This document shows positions 18,229 through 21,989 of a stretch of 21,989 nucleotides of DNA, piece after piece (positions within the stretch are counted from its first letter, which is position 1; every line of letters begins with the position of its first letter). This DNA comes from a virus, in IMG/VR virus record IMGVR_UViG_3300010149_000213, positions 1-21,989 of that record. The stretch is one strand, 5' to 3'. Under the pieces are notes generated by a model. That model was not told the origin of the DNA and ran no database searches. It saw only the letters and a list, made by a program, of their open reading frames with translations. Made by a program: the position numbers and the translations under genes.

Positions 18229-21200
18229 GGTCCAGTCCTTGTGGCTATCAGTTGAGTTCCCGGGTTAAGACCAGCCAACGCCTGTCGCGTTTGTGGACTT
18301 GTAGTTGTGGGTACGGGGGCTGCCGTCGTTGCCGGAGGAGCAACGCTAGAGGGAGATGGCGCCCCCGTGTTCTGTTGCGTTAACTGTTGTTGTGGTGTCA
18401 GTGCAATCCCTGAGAAAAGCCCGCCACTCGTCGGTGCCGCAGAAAGATCCGAGGACCGAGTTTCATCAGGCTCCTCCAAAGATCCGAGAGGTGTGCCTTT
18501 AAGGTCAAAGCGAATATCATTCAGTTCGGATATTGGAAGATCGTTTCCGTTATTTTGAACCTCTCGCCTTGTTTCTCGGCTTATGGTCATCGGCACAAAC
18601 TCACCGTTCATAAGCTCACGAACATTTCCTATCTTGTATTTTTTCATGGACTTTCGGATATCCGCGTCACTCATGCCCAATGCTCGCATGTCTTTGACGG
18701 TCTGATACATCTTGCTCTGCACTCGGAACAGAGCTTCGTTGGCATTGCGGTAAGCATCAATTGCCTCTTCATCAGTCAAAGCACCACGAGTTTTAACCGC
18801 AGTGTTAAAGTTCTGACGTGCGCCAGTGATATTGCCGGAGTAATCAAACGATGAGTACATCACAATGTTGTCAGGCTTGACTTCGATTTCAGACAAGCCC
18901 GAGATAGCGCGAAGAAATTCTGTCGCAGCAAAACGCTCGTTGCCAGCGGGGTCTGCCTCACTACTGGTCATACCACGGAAGAATCTACCCATCTGCACAC
19001 CCGGCATCTGAGTTGTTTTTTTCTGCGCTTTTAAATCGACAGGAGACATGCCGGGGTTGAATGCGTCCAGAATGTGGACAAAGCTTTTGTATGCTTTTGT
19101 TCCAGCCTCGTCCACGTCGCGGTAGACTTTAGCGCCGGTTTTTGTCTGCCCGTCGCGCAGCGTTGTGTCGATGATCTTTTCGGTAATAATGGATTCACCC
19201 GCAAATGGCTCGAATATTTCTGACACGGCTTCCATCGTTGCGTTCAGAGCTATCCTGCCTGGATCCTTACCGAGATCCTGTCCATCTATGACAGCGTTGA
19301 AGATGCCCTGAATTGGTCTTTGCAAATAATCATATGGGTTCGTGTAGCTAAAGTCCATGTAGCCGGTGAGGTTGCCGTCATCATCGACACTGGTTGGAAT
19401 CAAGCGGCTGTTGCGGGACCACTCAGGGCCGCTACGACGAACGGCGTTTAGTTGATCCTCATCAACACCTGTCAGCATCATCGCCGTCTGCTGAATCGCT
19501 ACAGGTGCCGCCATAGTTGTGAAGGTAAGACCTGTCAGTCGGCGCATACCAATACGCTGTAGCTCGGGGGACTCACTGGCAAGTTCGGTAAGTGCTTGCT
19601 TCAGTGTGTTGCCGCTGGTGCGAATGATCTCTGCGGGGAAAGCAATGAAGTTACCGACGGGCAGCTTACGAATGCTTTTGATAAACTCTGGCACTCGTTC
19701 GTAGTTTGGAACAGTGTTCTTAACGATGTCCGCTGCATATTGATCCAATGGCCTACCAAGAGCTTCTTCAGCTTTCTTCACGCTACCGAACGCAGAGATT
19801 AGCTTGTTACGCTCGAACTCGTAATTGTAGATTTTCCAAACATCGTCACCGCCCTGATACAGTTCCCGGGCAAGACCTGTTCCCTTTTGTAGAAACGCTC
19901 CGCCCCTGGACCGGGTGAACATATTTCCGCCTTGTTCACCAACACGGACACCAGCAATAACTTCGTCAGCTTCTCTAGTAACACCAAGACCCTCTTTCAT
20001 CAGACGGTCAATCTCTCGAATCTGCGCTTGGTTGCCGATGACGCCCAGCCGTTGCAGATTGGTGTAATATTCAACTTTATCGCCGCGCTTTGTGATGTTG
20101 TCAAAAACGGTGCTGAAAGACTCGAACAGGTTTGCACCACGCCCCACGTTGCCCTGTGCCAGTGCGAACAGAGAAGCAGAGGTTACGTTACGAACCTGCG
20201 TAATTGGTGACAGTACGGTTTTGGAAAACTGAGTAGCACCCTTGCCACGTAAAAACCCAGAATACAGAGTGCGGGCGGTGTTAGCCATAATCCCAAGATC
20301 ACCACTAACCACACGAGTTAAATCGCGATGAACACGATTCGACACAGCCATGCCCTGCGCCATGCCCCAGTAGTCTTCTTTCAGGACATTGTAGCTGGCT
20401 TGCAGTTCAGGAGGTAGCTGCTCAAACGCCTCCTTGCTCAGAATACCTTCGCCCGGACGATCTGCCTGCCTTGCCAGATACGAAAGAAAATCATCTGTTG
20501 CTGTAAACTCAGCCATGTCGGCGACTGTAGAGACAAACGCCTCCTCCGGATCTCGGACCTCACCGAGAAGACGACGGATGGTCTGGTTGTTGACCGTCCG
20601 TGCTTTGAACATGTCCGTCTTCAACTTGTCGATAGCCGTACGCGAAGACACCGTGCCCGACTTAGGTGCATAGGCTTTTCGCTTTTGAGTGGCAGTCGCC
20701 AGAAACTTAGCAACCAAGTCCTCGGCTGCGGACTCTTTAACGCGCATTGATTTGCCGACGCCAATGAAATCCTCTTGAGGCACAATCACAGGCAGGTCGT
20801 CTTCCGCCTTTTTTCCCGCACCGTATACGCGCTTGTAAAACTTTTCGTACACCTTCGGGTTGTTCTTAAATAGTTTGACCGTATCAGCACGAGCTTGCCT
20901 GAATTCATCCGTTTTCTGAAAACCATCGTCCTCGAACAGCTTGTATTTACGGCGCAGATAAGATCCGATGTTGCTTCTGATCTGTGACAAAACTTCTTCT
21001 TTACCCTGCAAGAAGTCCGACTGCTCAATCTTGCTGGACAGACCGTCTACCTGCTTACGCATCTGTTTCGCTTGCGCTTTGACAAAATTAGGAAGAACCT
21101 CTTCACCAACTTCGCCGGTCAGATAGCTGTAAAGATTGTTGTTGAGGTCGGCGCGAGTCATTGGTGTTTGTCCCACCATGACTTCTTCGACGCCCTTGTA

Positions 21201-21989
21201 GGCTTGATCCAGATTTTTACGAAGCTGAGACAACGTGGTGTACGCCGCTGTGGCTTCTGCCTCTACCTTTCCACGAATTGTAGAGCGAACCTCGGCAACA
21301 TCTTGAGGAAGGTTGCCCCGAAACCGAAAAACAGATGCGATGTTATCGACACGCTCGGGTGTTAGTAAATTACCAACAAACGGAGTTTTAGGAACTAACT
21401 CCGAAGCGGCTGTTGAAAGCGCAGTGCCGGCCTCGAGTGCCTTACGCGCGACAGGTGCAGCGACAGGTGCGGCAGCAGTCGCCGCGACTCGTCCTCCCAT
21501 GCCGATGGCTTTTAGAGTTGGCTCGATTAATGCGGTTGCGCCAGCCGCTTCAAATCCAAACTTGAGCTTATTGCCCATGCGGGCTAGCGCAGCGCCACGG
21601 CCTTCAAGGCCGATTAGATCTGTTGTTTGTGTCGGGCCACCTTCAAAGAAATCACCGATAGTTGTTGTGCCCTCGGTGGTAACTACGGCGTCAGTCACAC
21701 CAGCAGCGCCGGCCTGTGCAGCGCCACGAATAAACTTAGGGGCGTTGGCTAAGATCCGCGCCTTGCTAACAAGACTTGCAGCGCCAAGACCAGGGACAGC
21801 AAACTGTGCGATGACTTCGGTTATCTCACCAGCAGCGCCCTCGGGATCAATGCCACCCGCAGCGCGAACGCCCTCGAAGAAGTCTGTGACATCTCGCGCG
21901 TAATTAGTGTCGGCAACCAGATCGACCCCTGAAGCGCCAAGTTCCGCGATGCCTTGTGGAATGCCGATCAGGCCAGAGACAATCCCTTC
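18225..21989 (-). CDS. Very large virion-type (polyvalent/ejection-like) protein, partial
   Basis: The reading frame is open from the stop at 18225 to the window end, at least 1254 residues, with its true start outside. An internal GTG at 21698 is not needed as a start: the 97 codons beyond it read as normal protein (for example DVTDFFEGVRAAGGIDPEG). The N-terminal part is Ala/Gly-rich, with a DFFEG motif occurring twice. The middle is helical and charged. Around 20170-20230 it reads FSKTVLSPITQVRNVTSASL, which resembles a domain found in large polyvalent phage proteins (LPD38-like). A hydrophobic stretch is encoded near 19450-19540. The C terminus is a Pro/Thr/Gln-rich linker. A virion-associated protein carried or injected with the DNA is likely. 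It precedes the lysozyme gene with an ATGA overlap. Confidence 0.85.
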   Translation of the reverse strand, partial: EGIVSGLIGIPQGIAELGASGVDLVADTNYARDVTDFFEGVRAAGGIDPEGAAGEITEVIAQFAVPGLGAASLVSKARILANAPKFIRGAAQAGAAGVTDAVVTTEGTTTIGDFFEGGPTQTTDLIGLEGRGAALARMGNKLKFGFEAAGATALIEPTLKAIGMGGRVAATAAAPVAAPVARKALEAGTALSTAASELVPKTPFVGNLLTPERVDNIASVFRFRGNLPQDVAEVRSTIRGKVEAEATAAYTTLSQLRKNLDQAYKGVEEVMVGQTPMTRADLNNNLYSYLTGEVGEEVLPNFVKAQAKQMRKQVDGLSSKIEQSDFLQGKEEVLSQIRSNIGSYLRRKYKLFEDDGFQKTDEFRQARADTVKLFKNNPKVYEKFYKRVYGAGKKAEDDLPVIVPQEDFIGVGKSMRVKESAAEDLVAKFLATATQKRKAYAPKSGTVSSRTAIDKLKTDMFKARTVNNQTIRRLLGEVRDPEEAFVSTVADMAEFTATDDFLSYLARQADRPGEGILSKEAFEQLPPELQASYNVLKEDYWGMAQGMAVSNRVHRDLTRVVSGDLGIMANTARTLYSGFLRGKGATQFSKTVLSPITQVRNVTSASLFALAQGNVGRGANLFESFSTVFDNITKRGDKVEYYTNLQRLGVIGNQAQIREIDRLMKEGLGVTREADEVIAGVRVGEQGGNMFTRSRGGAFLQKGTGLARELYQGGDDVWKIYNYEFERNKLISAFGSVKKAEEALGRPLDQYAADIVKNTVPNYERVPEFIKSIRKLPVGNFIAFPAEIIRTSGNTLKQALTELASESPELQRIGMRRLTGLTFTTMAAPVAIQQTAMMLTGVDEDQLNAVRRSGPEWSRNSRLIPTSVDDDGNLTGYMDFSYTNPYDYLQRPIQGIFNAVIDGQDLGKDPGRIALNATMEAVSEIFEPFAGESIITEKIIDTTLRDGQTKTGAKVYRDVDEAGTKAYKSFVHILDAFNPGMSPVDLKAQKKTTQMPGVQMGRFFRGMTSSEADPAGNERFAATEFLRAISGLSEIEVKPDNIVMYSSFDYSGNITGARQNFNTAVKTRGALTDEEAIDAYRNANEALFRVQSKMYQTVKDMRALGMSDADIRKSMKKYKIGNVRELMNGEFVPMTISRETRREVQNNGNDLPISELNDIRFDLKGTPLGSLEEPDETRSSDLSAAPTSGGLFSGIALTPQQQLTQQNTGAPSPSSVAPPATTAAPVPTTTSPQTRQALAGLNPGTQLIATRTGP

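Noticed and set aside
21313-21903. A 196-codon plus-strand frame rich in Ala, Pro and Ser
   Set aside because: It is antisense to the Ala/Gly-rich N-terminal part of the large virion-type gene, where stop codons are rare on the other strand.

Overview
This window looks like part of the genome of a tailed double-stranded DNA bacteriophage. The support is a small terminase subunit, a T4-type lysozyme, a very large virion-type protein and a complete phage replication set: SSB-like protein, archaeo-eukaryotic-type primase, UvrD-like helicase and family A DNA polymerase. These sit among tightly tiled small genes with strong AGGAG-type ribosome binding sites. No integrase, tRNA, rRNA or CRISPR array is visible. 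The host is not directly shown. Codon use, Shine-Dalgarno sites and extended -10 promoters fit a proteobacterium, and the gene set resembles uncultured aquatic phages, but that is inference.

Layout: (1) 1-1432, plus strand: two small genes and a GP88-family gene. Two of the three are preceded by the same kind of module (GC-rich heptamer repeat, AT-rich promoter-like stretch, GGAGGTTAA ribosome site), and strong hairpin terminators follow at 572-603 and 1401-1432. (2) 1413-2421, minus strand: the small terminase subunit and a PD-(D/E)XK nuclease that overlap in different frames. Heptamer repeats run through the nuclease 3' end. (3) 2422-2694: a divergent control region with seven copies of an AAGTGTGTTGA-like element in opposed orientations beside an A/T-tract region, plus an extended -10 promoter. 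(4) 2695-9249, plus strand: a gapless operon of about 18 small, mostly unknown genes (several zinc ribbons, two small exported-looking proteins) around a 409-residue HNH protein, ending in a SNF2-type helicase. (5) 9041-9589, minus strand: a second PD-(D/E)XK nuclease whose tail runs antisense through the helicase 3' end. (6) 9662-17843, plus strand: the replication operon, comprising an RHH regulator, a conserved phage protein, a winged-helix protein, an SSB-like protein, the primase, a UvrD-like helicase, a DUF6378-like protein, DNA polymerase A, an HTH protein and two zinc ribbons. (7) 17779-21989, minus strand: lysozyme and a huge virion-type protein that continues past the window end.

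How they work together: the primase, UvrD helicase, SNF2 helicase, polymerase and SSB-like protein make up most of a phage replisome. Both the SSB-like protein and the primase end in the residues DIPF, the acidic tip that cellular SSB uses to bind partners. The two small nucleases probably act as structure-specific or packaging-related endonucleases. The minus-strand arms carry packaging and structural or lysis functions, and the plus-strand arms carry early and replication functions.

Most notable for follow-up: the opposed iteron-like cluster at 2442-2586, the dispersed CGCAGG(A/G) heptamer family at 18-1580, a 16-nt promoter element repeated exactly at 2602 and 6714, leucine at the Pol I 762-equivalent position, and the shared DIPF tails. 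Three genes or extents are easily missed: 4181-4354, 9662-9805, and the N-terminal extension of the large minus-strand gene to the window edge.
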